Shown: positions 30,871 through 31,307 of the stretch, piece after piece | Layout of the letters: every line of letters begins with the position of its first letter | Numbering within the stretch: position 1 is the stretch's first letter | Made by a program: the position numbers and the translations under genes | NCBI GenBank assembly: GCA_035546295.1 | Contig: DATKBT010000152.1 | Location: 1 to 31,307 of the forward strand | Direction: 5' to 3' | Length of the DNA: 31,307 nt | DNA from: DATKBT01 sp035546295 | GTDB taxonomy: Bacteria > Acidobacteriota > Thermoanaerobaculia > Multivoradales > Multivoraceae | The notes under the pieces: generated by a model | The model's input: the letters and a program-made list of their open reading frames with translations, nothing else | Database searches by the model: none | What the model was told of the DNA's origin: nothing

Positions 30871-31307
30871 ATGCCGTTGCGCCTCGAAGATCTTCGCGCC
30901 ACGCCCAACCCGCTGGCGTCGCATTACTCGCACTTTCGCGTCGCCGAACGTCTGCTGCTGACCGGACATTCGCACCAGGCGTGGCCCGACGTGGGGCTCG
31001 AGGCGCAGGGGCAGGCCTGGCTCGACGCCGCGGAGCTGGTCGACGACAAGTGGGGGCGCGCGTTCGCGCAGGTCGAGCGGGTGGCGCACGGCTTCGCGCG
31101 GCGGATGGGTGATCAGGACGGTCACTTGACGATCGGCGCCAACACCCACGAGCTGGTGGTGCGGCTGCTCTCGGCGCTGCCCCTCGCCCGGCGCCCGCGG
31201 CTGGTGAGCACCGATGGCGAGTTCCACAGCTTGCGGCGCCAGCTCGACCGGCTGGCCGAGGAGGGGCTCGAGGTGGTGAAGGTGACGGCGCGACCGGTCG
31301 AGAGCCT
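30871..31307 (+). CDS. kynU: Kynureninase (3' end beyond window)
   Basis: The 145 visible residues match the N-terminal part of a PLP-dependent aminotransferase class V/kynureninase. Characteristic segments are LLLTGHSHQAWPDV, AWLDAAELVDDKWGRAFAQV, IGANTHELVVRLLSALPL and LVSTDGEFHSLRRQLDRL. Kynureninase splits L-kynurenine to anthranilate and L-alanine. The start is 19 bp after the TDO stop, so it is co-transcribed with kynA. No Shine-Dalgarno sequence is visible, so translation may depend on coupling. The PLP-lysine and C-terminal domain are outside the window. A related class V enzyme such as a desulfurase is less likely, given the adjacent TDO. Confidence 0.82.
   Translation, partial: MPLRLEDLRATPNPLASHYSHFRVAERLLLTGHSHQAWPDVGLEAQGQAWLDAAELVDDKWGRAFAQVERVAHGFARRMGDQDGHLTIGANTHELVVRLLSALPLARRPRLVSTDGEFHSLRRQLDRLAEEGLEVVKVTARPVES

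Overview
The window comes from a very GC-rich bacterium, most likely an acidobacterium. The best lineage clue is a PadR-type regulator overlapping a roughly 915-residue MacB/FtsX permease with the fused N-terminal prefix of the 'ADOP' (acidobacterial duplicated orphan permease) family. The high GC with strong third-position bias, the many secreted or lipoprotein hydrolases and the Cu-monooxygenase-like cytochrome agree with this. No rRNA, tRNA or CRISPR array was recognised. Gene order is mixed-strand, with many one-gene units.

Layout. 1-2663: the 5' part of a secreted PIG-L deacetylase, a 156-bp MITE-like inverted-repeat element just upstream of it, a secreted/outer-membrane hypothetical, and a crotonase-fold protein. 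2664-5836 (minus): a nucleotide-pyrophosphatase-type lipoprotein, a 10-bp tandem repeat, a DUF4388-like protein and a small recombinase-like protein. 6036-9299: twin palindromic operators, the PadR regulator, the ADOP permease and two large hairpins. 9393-13293: GlpD, an LLM-family (F420-type) oxidoreductase, a decayed beta-propeller C-terminus and a Nudix hydrolase. 13318-14857: two type IV pilin-like proteins, one with a repeat-built 53-residue leader and an Asn-Gly tail, the other rich in cysteine. 14939-20960: acyl-CoA synthetase, penicillin-acylase-family lipoprotein, REP-like palindromes, M1 aminopeptidase and a possible stub of a deleted gene.

21020-31307 is the most coherent part and looks like an aerobic tryptophan/anthranilate degradation locus. 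It holds tryptophan 2,3-dioxygenase and a kynureninase (cut by the window end), a benzoate-CoA-ligase-family enzyme likely to act on anthranilate, and a fused FAD monooxygenase/Old Yellow Enzyme matching 2-aminobenzoyl-CoA monooxygenase/reductase. It also holds a RidA protein overlapping that gene, an SDR, and a creatininase-family amidohydrolase. No recognisable kynurenine formamidase is visible, so the creatininase-family protein is the leading local candidate for that step (inference). A proposed flow is Trp to N-formylkynurenine to kynurenine to anthranilate to anthraniloyl-CoA to 2-amino-5-oxocyclohexene-carboxyl-CoA, then deamination by RidA and beta-oxidation-like steps using the SDR.

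Several genes (M1 peptidase, RidA, CoA ligase) lack a Shine-Dalgarno sequence and carry a TAnnnT -10-like hexamer 6-9 nt before the start codon, which suggests leaderless transcripts.
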